A stretch of 64,000 nucleotides of DNA. Source: Pseudoduganella plicata (GTDB taxonomy: Bacteria; Pseudomonadota; Gammaproteobacteria; Burkholderiales; Burkholderiaceae_D). Each line of letters begins with the position of its first letter. The stretch's first letter is position 1. Location: the NCBI RefSeq assembly GCF_004421005.1, contig NZ_CP038026.1, positions 5,208,001 to 5,272,000 on the forward strand, written 5' to 3'. Shown one piece after another: positions 1-9,522 of the stretch. The translations under genes and the position numbers were made by a program. A model generated the notes under the pieces. It was not told the DNA's origin. It saw only the letters and a list, made by a program, of their open reading frames with translations, and did no database searches.

Positions 1-362
1 CGACGGGCACCATCATGGGGGTGTCGCAATACCTGAAGGAGCGCAACGAGGCCATCCGCATCATCGGCGCGCAGCCGGAAGAGGGCTCGTCGATCCCCGG
101 CATCCGCAAGTGGCCGGAAGCATACCTGCCGAAGATCTTCGACAAGGCGCGGGTCGACCAGATCGAATACGTGTCGCAGGGAGCGGCGGAACGGATGGCG
201 CGCCGGCTGGCGGCCGAGGAAGGCATCTTCTGCGGCATCTCCGCGGCGGGCGCCTGCGAAATCGCGTTGCGCATTTCGCAGACGGTAGAAAACGCGACAA
301 TCGTTTTCATCGTCTGCGACCGCGGCGATCGTTACTTGTCGACGGGGGTCTTTCCCGCCTGA
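1..362 (+). CDS. cysM: cysteine synthase B, 3' part (starts before the window)
   Basis: This is the C-terminal part of a PLP-dependent O-acetylserine sulfhydrylase. The visible protein has the CysM-type segment PEEGSSIPGIRKWPEAYLP, which is characteristic of the B isozyme, followed by GIFCGISAAGA and a final strand ending IVCDRGDRYLSTGVF, typical of the end of the family. CysM makes cysteine from O-acetylserine with sulfide or thiosulfate in the cytoplasm. The reading frame is open to the left edge, so the PLP lysine is outside the window. No other gene lies on this strand until 6.7 kb. CysM rather than CysK is chosen from the IPGIRKWP motif. Confidence 0.9.
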   Translation, partial: TGTIMGVSQYLKERNEAIRIIGAQPEEGSSIPGIRKWPEAYLPKIFDKARVDQIEYVSQGAAERMARRLAAEEGIFCGISAAGACEIALRISQTVENATIVFIVCDRGDRYLSTGVFPA

Positions 363-648
363 GGCGCCCAAGCACATGAGGATCGGCGCCCCAGCCTGGC
401 GCCTGTCCTGACGTTTGGTTGGCGGGTCGCACAGCCGGTCGGCACCGCATGCCAGGCCCCGACATTTTCAGCAGCCAGCCGCGGTGCGATCGACAGCCGC
501 AGGCGCCTGGCACGGACGTCCACGACGTCGAACAGTGCCCCGTAAACGAAAACAGCCGGCATTGGCCGGCAGTCTGGTACTAATCCCGAACAAAACGCGT
601 CACGCGCGTCCTCGCCCGGTGGGGGAGGACGCTGGCGCAACCGCGGCA

Positions 649-1002
649 TCAGCCGTTGTTGTTGCTGGTGCTGCTTTGTGGCGTTTCGCCTTCTTTCGGC
701 TTGAACTGCTTGTCGCTGATACGGAACTTGTTGCGGCGGTCGCCCATCAGGTAGCGCAGGTCGCGGATCGACAGATCGCTGACCTCGTGCATACGGATCA
801 GCAGCGAGGCGCCCACCGGCAGGCGGTGGTGGCGGATCTTGCTGATGACCGGCGGCGCCACTTCCAGAGCGCGCGACAGGGCCGCATCGTTCTTCAGGCG
901 CAGGTTCTCGATCAGCGTGTCCAGCAGGCGATTAGGGTTGTACTGCAGCAGGTCGTCGCCTTCCGAATCGTTGTTCATATCAATTCCGACTTGGTTTGTC
1001 AT
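649..1002 (-). CDS. small helix-turn-helix DNA-binding protein
   Basis: A 117-residue protein whose middle part (about residues 20-75) reads as a Cro/C1-like helix-turn-helix: LIENLRLKNDAALSRALEV, then a recognition-helix-like APPVISKIRHHRLPVG. The C-terminus is charged and ends in a Ser/Thr/Asn-rich tail. The function is unknown; it is probably a transcriptional regulator. The ATG at 1002 is chosen because an aaggaa purine run lies upstream at reasonable spacing; an ATG at 978 and upstream in-frame extensions have weaker signals. The gene stands alone behind a long AT-rich upstream region, which suggests its own regulated promoter. The target is not visible. Confidence 0.75.
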   Translation of the reverse strand: MTNQVGIDMNNDSEGDDLLQYNPNRLLDTLIENLRLKNDAALSRALEVAPPVISKIRHHRLPVGASLLIRMHEVSDLSIRDLRYLMGDRRNKFRISDKQFKPKEGETPQSSTSNNNG

Positions 1003-1485
1003 GATACGTCTGTTCCTTCTGTAAAGTTGTTCTGCAAAGTGAAACACTCGGAGCTCAAGCTGCGCTTCAGGACCACGAACCCGCTGTACGCCGAGGGCAC
1101 ACAACGCTGTCCGAGATCCCTATGTTCTCCCTTCACTGAGGAACGATACGCGGATTCCGGGATAACAAGGTTTCATAATATATACACAATTGTACAACAT
1201 TCCGCAATATTTTACCCAAGAGCAATAGAAAATTTACCATCTTTCTGCTTGCCGTTGTCCTATCGCAACAATGTGTGAGAATTCTACCTGAATTTTTGTG
1301 GTAGATAAACGCACATCAGCGAGCGCGGCTTTGTCATTCGTACAATCTTAAGTGTAATATAAAACTTACCACTGTTGCTGCACTAAATGCAACAGTATCA
1401 CAAGTTTCCCACATACATTACATTCTTGCAAGCAATAATGCAGTAATCTTTACAATATCTTGCAAACAAGACCAATGTCGGAAGG
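1003..1485. other. AT-rich intergenic region upstream of the HTH gene
   Basis: About 480 bp without a credible gene, clearly richer in A+T than both flanks. It contains a palindromic caattgtacaac site near 1187-1198 and an inverted repeat actgttgc / gcaacagt at 1371-1378 and 1389-1396 with a 10-nt loop. The region probably carries the promoter and operators of the HTH gene (leftward) and the 3' end of the mltB transcript. No T-rich terminator of mltB is obvious. Confidence 0.5.
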
Positions 1486-2667
1486 CTACGACCCCGTACG
1501 CGTGGTGCGGACGGCCCGGCCCAGTTCGACAACGGACATCGCGTAGAAATAGCTGCGGTTGTACTGTGTGATGGCGAAGAAGTTGTTACTTGCGACCCAA
1601 TATTCAGTCGGCTCCGAGCCGTTCTGAAGATCCACCAGCCCATACAACATGTCTGGTGGCAAAGACGAAGTGGTGACGACGCCGGCCGCCGTCAAGTCTT
1701 CCGGGCGCACTTTCGCTTCCAGTCCGAGGTTCAGGTACTGCTCCCACGCGCGGCTGGGCGACACGGTGGCGTGATGGACAATGGGCCCGGCCTGGTCGCG
1801 TTTCCAGCCGTGACCGACAAGGAACGCGGCCACGCTGCCGATTGCATCCGCAGCCGAATTGCGCAGATCGACGCGGCCGTCGCCGTCGAAATCGACGCCA
1901 TACTTCACAATGTTGCTAGGCATAAACTGCGGCATGCCGACGGCGCCTGCAAACGAGCCCTGCAGCGACAGGGGGGCAATACCCGTCTGGCGCGCGTACA
2001 GCAGCGTCGATTCCAGTTCGCTGCGGAAGAACGCCATGCGCGCATCGCGGTTTGGCGCCATGGGGTAGGCAAAGGCCAGCGTCGTCAGGGTATCGACTAC
2101 GCGGAAGCGGCCCGTGTCGCGGCCATAAATCGTCTCCACGCCGATAATGCCGACAAGGATCTCCGCCGGCACGCCGTATAGCGCCTCGGCGCGTGCCAGC
2201 GTGTCCGCGTTGTCGTTCCAGAAGCGCACGCCTGCGTTGATGCGGATGGGTTCGATGAAGCGGCTGCTGTACACGGTCCAGTTCTTCGGCTTGCCAGGCG
2301 GTGCCGGCTTGACCAGCTGCACGACCGAATCGAGGAAGCGCACGTTCGACAGCAGCGAGCCCAGCTCGCCACGGGTGAAGCCGTGTTTGTCGACCATGTC
2401 GTCAACGAAACCCTGCACTTCCTTCCACTGGCCAAAATTGACGAATTCGCCCGTGTAGTAATCGCTCACAGGCGCGACGACGGGCTTCCTGACCTTGGCG
2501 GCTTTCGACTTCTTCGTCTGCTGCGGAGCGGCCAGCACCTCGGGCGGGCACAGGCTCGTCGCGGCCACGAGAGCGGCAAGCAGCAGGGTGGTCAGGGGTT
2601 TGGTACGGGATTTGACATGGGGCTTGATGCCGGACTTGATACAGGAGGATGGCTTGGCGGATTTCAT
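1486..2667 (-). CDS. mltB: lytic murein transglycosylase B
   Basis: A 393-residue SLT-fold peptidoglycan lyase of the MltB family, which cleaves the MurNAc-GlcNAc bond to a 1,6-anhydro product in the periplasm. A basic N-terminus precedes a hydrophobic segment (about residues 24-45) ending VLAAPQ, consistent with a type I signal peptide; TSLC is not a good lipobox. The catalytic glutamate is in IIGVETIYGR (about Glu178), followed by family motifs LTTLAFAYP, GSFAGAVGMPQFMPSN and the DFDGDGRVDL loop. Its start lies 12 nt after the stop of the transglutaminase gene, so it is probably the last gene of the moxR operon. Confidence 0.93.
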   Translation of the reverse strand: MKSAKPSSCIKSGIKPHVKSRTKPLTTLLLAALVAATSLCPPEVLAAPQQTKKSKAAKVRKPVVAPVSDYYTGEFVNFGQWKEVQGFVDDMVDKHGFTRGELGSLLSNVRFLDSVVQLVKPAPPGKPKNWTVYSSRFIEPIRINAGVRFWNDNADTLARAEALYGVPAEILVGIIGVETIYGRDTGRFRVVDTLTTLAFAYPMAPNRDARMAFFRSELESTLLYARQTGIAPLSLQGSFAGAVGMPQFMPSNIVKYGVDFDGDGRVDLRNSAADAIGSVAAFLVGHGWKRDQAGPIVHHATVSPSRAWEQYLNLGLEAKVRPEDLTAAGVVTTSSLPPDMLYGLVDLQNGSEPTEYWVASNNFFAITQYNRSYFYAMSVVELGRAVRTTRTGS

Positions 2668-2679
2668 CAGGGCTTATGG

Positions 2680-4686
2680 TTAGCGCAGTAGTGAAGCCAG
2701 CCGTCTGGCTGACCGGATTCGTTCATCGTCGTCGAGTGCGCGATAACGGAGCGCACCATAGAGTTCCAGGAATTCCGCGAGTGCGGCTTTCCGCTCTTCC
2801 GGCAGCGGCAGCGCCCGGAGCCGCAGCGCCAGGCTATGTGGACCCTCGCCGGGCGCGGGCACGAGACCCAGACCGGCGGCATGACGGCAGAAGCGCGCAT
2901 ACGCGGCCTGAACCGGATCAAGGGCGCGACGTTGCCGCCACCGGTATCCGGCCCAGGCCAGCGCGCCCAGCAGCGCCGCCGCTGCGGGCGTGCGCCAGTT
3001 GCCGATGGCTTGCCATAGTTCCACAAGGAAATTTTGCTGCCTCTCGGGATTGTAATCCAGGACCCATTGATTCCAAGCATTATTTGCCGCGTTCATGCCG
3101 AAACGCAGGCGCGAAAGCCACGAATCCTTATCGTTCTGTAACGCCATCAGCCCCGCCAGGCCAAATGGCGCCGGCCGTGGCAGCGCGCGCGACAGCCCCG
3201 AGTTGATCCGTTCCGGCGCCGCCGCCGCGGTCGGGTCGACGCGGCGCCAGCCCCGCCCGGGTACCCAGACCTCCGCCCATGCGTGCGCATCGGACTGGCG
3301 CACGGTGACGTAGCCATCCAGTGGATTGAGTTCGCCCCCCTGGTAGCCGGTGACGACGCGCGCCGGCACTCCGGCGGCCCGCATCAGGAACACGAACGAG
3401 CCGGCGAAGTGCTCGCAGAAGCCCTGGCGGGTGCGGAACAGGAAGTCGTCCACGCTGTTGCGGCCCAGCAGCGGCGGCTCCAGCGTGTATTCGAAGCGGC
3501 GCTGGCGCAGCATGCTCAGCACGGCGTCCACCAACTCCGCCGTCCCGCTGCCGCGTTCCCCGGCCAGCGCGTGCAGCCGGGCGCCCAGTGCGCGCGTGAG
3601 CGGATTGAAGCCGGGCGGCAGTTGCAGCCATTTGCCCGTCAAGGCGGGGTCGAGGTCGGCCTGCACCGCGTAGTCGGTGTGGGCCACGGCCGTGTAGCGC
3701 ACCCGTTCATGCAGCGGTCGCAGGGTGTAGCTTTCCAGTTCGTCCGACGCAGAGACGCGCTGGCCGGGCACGATCAGATCGGGTGCCGTCAGCTCAAGCG
3801 TGAAAAGGTAGCGCTGCTGCGTGCCTTCCAGCGTGATCTCGTGCCGGATCGCGCTCCCGCCCAGGCGCAGGGTCAGGCCGTCCGTGATGCGGTTGATGTC
3901 GCGCCGGTAGGGTGTGCCGCCGATGCGCGTCCAGGTGCGGCCATCGTAGTTACTCAGGACCACGCCACGCCAGTACAGCCGGTTCTGCGGTGGTGCGGGG
4001 TCGAGGAAGCGCACCCGGAACGCCACTTCCTCGGACAGTGCCAGGTTCGTCATCGTGCCCGGCGCCATCGAGTCGGAGATGCCGGTGCGCGGGCCGCGCG
4101 CGTCGCCGGGCATTCCCCACAGTGGTCCCTGGATGCGCGGGAAGCCGACGAACAGCAGGGCCGCCAGCGGTGCCGCCAGCGTGGCCAGCTTGCCGGCCAG
4201 GCGCAGGCGCCGGCCCAGTGGCGGCACGGCACCCGTGTACTGGAACGTGATCTGGGCCGTCAGCAGCACGACGATGGTGGCGACCATCGCCACCCCCGTC
4301 AGGATCGTCTGCGAGTAGAAGAAATTTGTCAGCAGCAGGAAGAAGCTGAGGAACAGCACGACGAACAGGTCGCGCCGCGCATGCATTTCCAGCAGCTTGA
4401 ACGCCAGCAGCAATGCCAGCATCGCCACGCCCGGATCGCGCCCCAGCAGCGTGCGGTACGAGTACCACACGCCGCCAATCGCCAGCAGCGCAATGGGCAG
4501 CAGCAGCCAGACAGGCGGCAGGCGGCGCCCGCGCAACGTCAGCAGCGCGCGCCAGAACAGCGTGACGCAGACGGTAGCGCTTATCCACCATGGCAGATGG
4601 GCGAAGTGGGGCGCAATGACCATGAACGCGGCGGCGACCAGCAGCAGCGTATCGGCTTTGTCGCGCGTAAGGGCCAGGTTCTTCAT
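2680..4686 (-). CDS. DUF3488 / transglutaminase-like membrane protein (TgpA-like)
   Basis: A 668-residue membrane protein. Residues 1-190 contain several transmembrane helices (DUF3488). A large periplasmic region then carries a transglutaminase-like catalytic triad: Cys in TRQGFCEHFAGSF, His in SDAHAWAEVW and Asp in RRVDPTAA. A last transmembrane segment and a short cytoplasmic tail follow. The family is represented by Pseudomonas TgpA, whose substrates are not well defined. The ATG at 4686 overlaps the upstream DUF58 stop by four bases (ATGA). Longer in-frame extensions upstream run through the neighbour and are rejected. The moxR-DUF58-transglutaminase order is a recurrent bacterial cluster. 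Confidence 0.9.
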   Translation of the reverse strand: MKNLALTRDKADTLLLVAAAFMVIAPHFAHLPWWISATVCVTLFWRALLTLRGRRLPPVWLLLPIALLAIGGVWYSYRTLLGRDPGVAMLALLLAFKLLEMHARRDLFVVLFLSFFLLLTNFFYSQTILTGVAMVATIVVLLTAQITFQYTGAVPPLGRRLRLAGKLATLAAPLAALLFVGFPRIQGPLWGMPGDARGPRTGISDSMAPGTMTNLALSEEVAFRVRFLDPAPPQNRLYWRGVVLSNYDGRTWTRIGGTPYRRDINRITDGLTLRLGGSAIRHEITLEGTQQRYLFTLELTAPDLIVPGQRVSASDELESYTLRPLHERVRYTAVAHTDYAVQADLDPALTGKWLQLPPGFNPLTRALGARLHALAGERGSGTAELVDAVLSMLRQRRFEYTLEPPLLGRNSVDDFLFRTRQGFCEHFAGSFVFLMRAAGVPARVVTGYQGGELNPLDGYVTVRQSDAHAWAEVWVPGRGWRRVDPTAAAAPERINSGLSRALPRPAPFGLAGLMALQNDKDSWLSRLRFGMNAANNAWNQWVLDYNPERQQNFLVELWQAIGNWRTPAAAALLGALAWAGYRWRQRRALDPVQAAYARFCRHAAGLGLVPAPGEGPHSLALRLRALPLPEERKAALAEFLELYGALRYRALDDDERIRSARRLASLLR

Positions 4687-5654
4687 GCGCCGCCCTCCCT
4701 GCCGTACAAGGCCAGTGCGCGCAGGCACGCGGCCCGGTGGGCGTCGCCCAGCGCGGCCGGATAGTGCAGGTGGCCCAGGCGAAACGCATAGGGCAGGGCG
4801 CGGCCTTCGGCATCGAGCACCCACTGCGTCATGCGCGCCAGGCGCAGTTCGAGATCGAGCATGGGCTGCAGTTCGCCGAAATCGAGCAGCAGTTCGGCCA
4901 CGGCGCCGCCATCGAAATGCTTGGTCACCAGCTGGCCGCCGTCGGCGGGGCCGAGGCGCGCGATCTGGCGCCATGCCAGGTGCCGCATCGGGTCGCCCGG
5001 CTGATAGCTGCGGATGCCGGCGAAATTGTCCAGGCCCACGGCGCCGTGGCCTTCCGCGCTGGCCGCGCCCCGCACCGGCAGCGGCGGCGCGTCCGCCTCG
5101 GGGAACGGGTAGACCAGCACGCGCATGTCCGGCTGCCAGTTGCTCCAGGCGCCGAAGAGGCCAAGCGGGAAGCGTGTCGTCAGGCGCACGGGCGGCGCCG
5201 GCAGCCAGCCCCGCTGCGGCGCCGGCACCGTCAGCACGACGGCCGCGCTGGCGCCGGCCGGCACGTCGACGGCATGCGGCAGCTCCATCGTGCGCGGCGT
5301 GCCAGGCGGATGAAAGCCCAGGCGCACGGCATGACGGTCGGTCGTGCCGTCGTTATGCAGCTGCACTTCGAACTGCGCTTCTTCGCCGGCAAAGACCGGC
5401 TGCGCGCGGCCGGCCGTCAGCCGCAGACCCGCCATGTTCATGACGGTCAGCACCATGTCCGCCACGGCGCACGAGCCGGCGAAAAACGTCAGCGCGAACC
5501 CCAGGCCCAGCGTGTAGTTGATGGCGCCGATCAGCATCAGCAGCAGCAGTACCGCATACGCCATGCCGGGCCGGGTCGGCAGCACATAGACCCGGCGCAT
5601 CGTCAGCACGGCGGCACCGCTGGGCTCCGGCTTGCGGACGGCCGGCCTGAACAT
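4683..5654 (-). CDS. DUF58 domain membrane protein
   Basis: A 323-residue protein with two N-terminal transmembrane helices (about residues 30-75: MAYAVLLLLMLIGAINYTLG onward) and a DUF58 / vWA-like domain in the second half, including the signature IRSYQPGDPMRHLAWRQIAR. DUF58 proteins are encoded with MoxR ATPases and transglutaminase-like proteins, and are thought to act in assembly or activation of envelope components; the exact role is not known. The ATG at 5654 lies 2 nt from the MoxR stop, and the stop overlaps the next gene by four bases, so translation is probably coupled. Upstream in-frame sequence overlaps MoxR and is not used. Confidence 0.88.
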   Translation of the reverse strand: MFRPAVRKPEPSGAAVLTMRRVYVLPTRPGMAYAVLLLLMLIGAINYTLGLGFALTFFAGSCAVADMVLTVMNMAGLRLTAGRAQPVFAGEEAQFEVQLHNDGTTDRHAVRLGFHPPGTPRTMELPHAVDVPAGASAAVVLTVPAPQRGWLPAPPVRLTTRFPLGLFGAWSNWQPDMRVLVYPFPEADAPPLPVRGAASAEGHGAVGLDNFAGIRSYQPGDPMRHLAWRQIARLGPADGGQLVTKHFDGGAVAELLLDFGELQPMLDLELRLARMTQWVLDAEGRALPYAFRLGHLHYPAALGDAHRAACLRALALYGREGGA

Positions 5655-5656
5655 CG

Positions 5657-6628
<972 letters not shown>

Positions 6629-6670
6629 CCATCATGCGGTACAGAAACGAGTGGGGCAAACCACAGCAAA

Positions 6671-7597
6671 ATGACGACAGCCATTTACAGCCATCCCGAT
6701 TGCCAGCGTCACGAAATGGGGGAGTGGCACCCCGAATCGCCCGCGCGGCTGCTGGCCATCGCCGACCAGCTGATCAATTCCCACATCGACGACCTGATCG
6801 AGCACCGCGAAGCGCCGCTGGCCGACATGGAAGCCATCGCCCGCAACCACTCGCCCAATGCGATTGCCATCGTCAGGACCCAGCCGCATGAAGGCGACGA
6901 TTACTATCCGATCGACGGCGACACGTCACTGAACCGGCACAGCTGGCAGGCCGCGTTGCGCGCCGCCGGTGCGGCCGTCGCCGCGACCAACGCCGTCATC
7001 GATGGCGAGATCGACAACGCATTCTGCTCCGTGCGCCCGCCCGGCCACCATGCGCGGCCATCGGCGCCAATGGGCTTCTGCCTGTTCAACAACGTCGCCA
7101 TCGCGGCGCGCCATGCGCTGGACGGGCGCGGCCTGAAGCGCGTGGCCATCGTCGACTTCGACGTCCATCACGGCAACGGCACCGAGGAAGCGTTTCGCGA
7201 CGAGCGCCGCGTGCTGATGGCCAGCTTCTTCCAGCACCCGTACTACCCGTATGTGGACGCGCTGCCGATCACGCCGAACCGCATCAACGTGCCGGTGCCC
7301 GCGTACACGAAGGGCGATGTGGTACGCCAGCTGGTGCTGGACAAATGGCTGCCGGCGCTGCACTCGTTCAAGCCGGAGATGATTTTCATTTCGGCGGGCT
7401 TCGATGCGCACCGCGAGGACGACCTGGGCGGCATGGGCCTCGTCGAAGCGGATTACGCGTGGATGACGGAGCAGCTGATGGCGGTGGCGAAGAAGCACGC
7501 CAGGGGGCGCATCGTCAGTTGCCTGGAGGGCGGTTACAACCTGTCCGCGCTGGGGCGCAGCGTGGTGGCGCATGTGAAGGCGCTGGCGGAGATCTGA
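6671..7597 (+). CDS. histone deacetylase superfamily hydrolase
   Basis: A 308-residue zinc-dependent deacetylase of the arginase/HDAC fold (acetoin-utilisation / acetylpolyamine amidohydrolase type). Visible motifs are the His pair in RPPGHHARP (about residue 122), the zinc site DFDVHHGNGTEE (about 160), the second Asp in ISAGFDAHRED, and ECGGY-like LEGGYNLSALGRS near the end. It should remove acetyl groups from a small amine or protein lysine in the cytoplasm; the substrate cannot be read from sequence. The ATG at 6671 gives the normal family N-terminus (TAIYSHPDCQRHEMG). The long upstream open frame is a shadow of moxR. Confidence 0.9.
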   Translation: MTTAIYSHPDCQRHEMGEWHPESPARLLAIADQLINSHIDDLIEHREAPLADMEAIARNHSPNAIAIVRTQPHEGDDYYPIDGDTSLNRHSWQAALRAAGAAVAATNAVIDGEIDNAFCSVRPPGHHARPSAPMGFCLFNNVAIAARHALDGRGLKRVAIVDFDVHHGNGTEEAFRDERRVLMASFFQHPYYPYVDALPITPNRINVPVPAYTKGDVVRQLVLDKWLPALHSFKPEMIFISAGFDAHREDDLGGMGLVEADYAWMTEQLMAVAKKHARGRIVSCLEGGYNLSALGRSVVAHVKALAEI

Positions 7598-7653
7598 ACG
7601 CCGGGGACTGGCCGCGCGGCGGACCGACCTGAAGGTGCCAGTGCCCGAACGCC

Positions 7654-8346
7654 TCAGTTGATCGTCGAATAATCGAATTCCACCACCGCGTCGTCGCCCC
7701 ACCCGCCATCGGCCAGCGGCGGCGTGAACGTGCGGTTGCGCTGCCGGTTGACGGGCAGCGCCTCGCGCCGCGAGCCCTCGCGCAGCCACGCGGCCCGCAG
7801 CGGCTGTGGCGCTTCGAAGCCGGTATGCGCCAGCGGCGAATGACATGGTCCGCCGCTCGCATCGAGGGCGCCGCGCGCCTGCGGTGTCAGCGCTTCCCGG
7901 TCGATAGCCCACTGCACGGCGCATTGCAGGCGCAGGTCGCCCAGCCGGCGCGCGCCGGCCGGCACGCCTGGACTGCGCACCTCCGGCCGCCAGCGGAACG
8001 AATTGCGTTTCTTGTTCAGCACCAGTTCCGCCCGATCCTCCAGCGCCGCCGCGCTGCGCGGCAGCACGAAGCCGCCGTCCGCCGCCAGCTCCACGGGCAC
8101 CGTCACCTTGTCGCCGCTGATCTTCAACGTCAGGCCTTCCAGCGATTCGCCCGCGCCGGGGCGCAGCAGGAAACGCAGTACCCCCTGCGGCGCGTGCGCG
8201 CGCTCCTGCTCGAACGCGTCCAGTCCCTTGACCATCGTGCGATAGGCTTTCAGTTCCGGATCGCGTATGCCGGCCACTTCGACGACGGGGGCGGCATTGG
8301 CGCACGCGTGGGCGGCAAGCAGGAAGGCGAGGAGTTGGCGTTTCAT
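7654..8346 (-). CDS. hypothetical secreted protein
   Basis: A 230-residue protein that I do not recognise. It has a short hydrophobic N-terminus (MKRQLLAFLLAAHACANA) that reads as a signal peptide with cleavage near ANA-APV, so it is probably periplasmic. Two cysteines in the mature part (LRLQCAVQW and GGPCHSP) could form a disulfide. A central segment (GLTLKISGDKVTVPVELAADG) looks like a beta-rich domain. The gene is convergent with the deacetylase-like gene and divergent from rbgA. The ATG at 8346 is preferred because it puts the hydrophobic stretch at the terminus; upstream in-frame sequence overlaps rbgA. Confidence 0.7.
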   Translation of the reverse strand: MKRQLLAFLLAAHACANAAPVVEVAGIRDPELKAYRTMVKGLDAFEQERAHAPQGVLRFLLRPGAGESLEGLTLKISGDKVTVPVELAADGGFVLPRSAAALEDRAELVLNKKRNSFRWRPEVRSPGVPAGARRLGDLRLQCAVQWAIDREALTPQARGALDASGGPCHSPLAHTGFEAPQPLRAAWLREGSRREALPVNRQRNRTFTPPLADGGWGDDAVVEFDYSTIN

Positions 8347-8466
8347 GGGGCGAAGAGCGGACAGGCAAAGGGCAATGGTACCAGCGACTTGCTGCCGAGA
8401 AAATAGGCGCTGTGCGGTTTCCTCGGTAAAATAGCGGATTGTTCCAACGATTCTGAAGGCAAGAGC

Positions 8467-9417
8467 ATGGCTATCCAATGGTTCCCCGGGCATATGAACG
8501 CCGCCAAGAAAAAGGCGGCGGAACAGATGGCGGACGTCGACGTCGTCATCGAAGTAGTCGATGCCCGCCTGCCCGCCGCCAGCTGCAATCCGCTGGTGGA
8601 GGAACTGCGCAAGTTCCGTGCGAAGCCATGCCTGAAGATCCTCAACAAGATCGACCTGGCGGACCCGGACGCCACGGCGGCGTGGGTGCGCCACTTCGAG
8701 CAGGACAGCAGCGTGACGGCCTATGCGATGACGACCAAGAAGCCGGCGGACGTGGCGAAAGTCATTGACAAGGCCCGCGCGCTGGCGCCGCATCGCGGCG
8801 TGGCGACCAAGCCGCTGCGCATGATGATCATGGGCATTCCCAACGTCGGCAAATCGACGTTGATGAACGCGCTCTTGAAGCGCCGCGTCGCCAAGGTGGG
8901 CGACGAGCCGGCTGTCACCAAAACGCAACAGAAAATCTACCTGGACCTGAACACGGCCATCATCGACACGCCAGGTTTATTGTGGCCGAAGATCGAAATG
9001 CCGAGCGACGGGCTGGCGCTGGCCGCCAGCCACGCCATCGGCGCCAATGCGCTGATTGAGGAAGAAGTGGCAACCTGGCTGGCCGAGGAGCTGCTGCGCC
9101 GCTATCCGCAACTGGTGCAGGCGCGCTACGGCTTCAAGAGCCTGGACGGCATGGACGGCATCGCCGTCGTGGAAGGGCTGGCGCAGAAGCGCGGCTACCG
9201 CATGCGCGGCGGCGACTGGGATTTCGAAAAGGCGTCGCACATGCTGCTGCAGGACTACCGCAGCGGCGCGCTGGGTCGCATCTCGCTGGAGACGCCGGAA
9301 ACGCGCGCCGCAGCGCTGGCCGAGTACCGGGAGGCCGAGCGCATCAAGGCCGAGAAGGCCGCCATCAAGGCCGCCGAGAAGGAAGCCGAGAAGATGCGCG
9401 GCAAGCGAGGAACCTGA
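8467..9417 (+). CDS. rbgA: ribosome biogenesis GTPase RbgA/YlqF
   Basis: A 316-residue circularly permuted GTPase. The G4 motif NKID (residues 60-63) precedes the G1 loop GIPNVGKST (about 124) and G3 DTPG, the order that defines the YlqF/RbgA group. The N-terminus MAIQWFPGHMNAAKKK is the family signature. In Bacillus, RbgA takes part in late 50S subunit assembly; the betaproteobacterial homologue is inferred to act similarly. The C-terminal tail is lysine/glutamate rich (EAERIKAEKAAIKAAEKE) and probably helical. It is a single gene, preceded by a short divergent promoter region shared with the secreted protein. Confidence 0.93.
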   Translation: MAIQWFPGHMNAAKKKAAEQMADVDVVIEVVDARLPAASCNPLVEELRKFRAKPCLKILNKIDLADPDATAAWVRHFEQDSSVTAYAMTTKKPADVAKVIDKARALAPHRGVATKPLRMMIMGIPNVGKSTLMNALLKRRVAKVGDEPAVTKTQQKIYLDLNTAIIDTPGLLWPKIEMPSDGLALAASHAIGANALIEEEVATWLAEELLRRYPQLVQARYGFKSLDGMDGIAVVEGLAQKRGYRMRGGDWDFEKASHMLLQDYRSGALGRISLETPETRAAALAEYREAERIKAEKAAIKAAEKEAEKMRGKRGT

Positions 9418-9472
9418 TAGGGGTCTGCCCCCGGCAAGTGGTCCGGTCAGCGCCCGCCTGCGGCTTGATCGG

Positions 9473-9490
9473 AGGACTGACCCCGGTTTT
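9473..9490. repeat. dispersed intergenic repeat, copy 1 (ggactgaccccggttttt)
   Basis: An 18-nt sequence identical to 54746-54763, located here between the convergent rbgA and DODA genes. Shorter relatives with ctgacccc occur near 38203, 46257 and 57147. A partly complementary ggggtctgccccc lies just upstream at 9420-9433. Its intergenic, gene-end position suggests a small dispersed repeat, perhaps a terminator-like or REP-like element. Confidence 0.55.
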
Positions 9491-9522
9491 TGGCTCCGCC
9501 GGCGGCCGGCTACTGCCGCAGT

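Noticed and set aside
415..1278. 287-codon plus-strand open frame over the HTH gene
   Set aside because: It spans an AT-rich intergenic region, has no ribosome site and no family resemblance; it is antisense to the HTH protein.
3283..4764. 493-codon open frame opposite the transglutaminase gene
   Set aside because: Low-complexity Arg/Gln/His sequence typical of an antisense shadow; the minus-strand protein has the catalytic triad.
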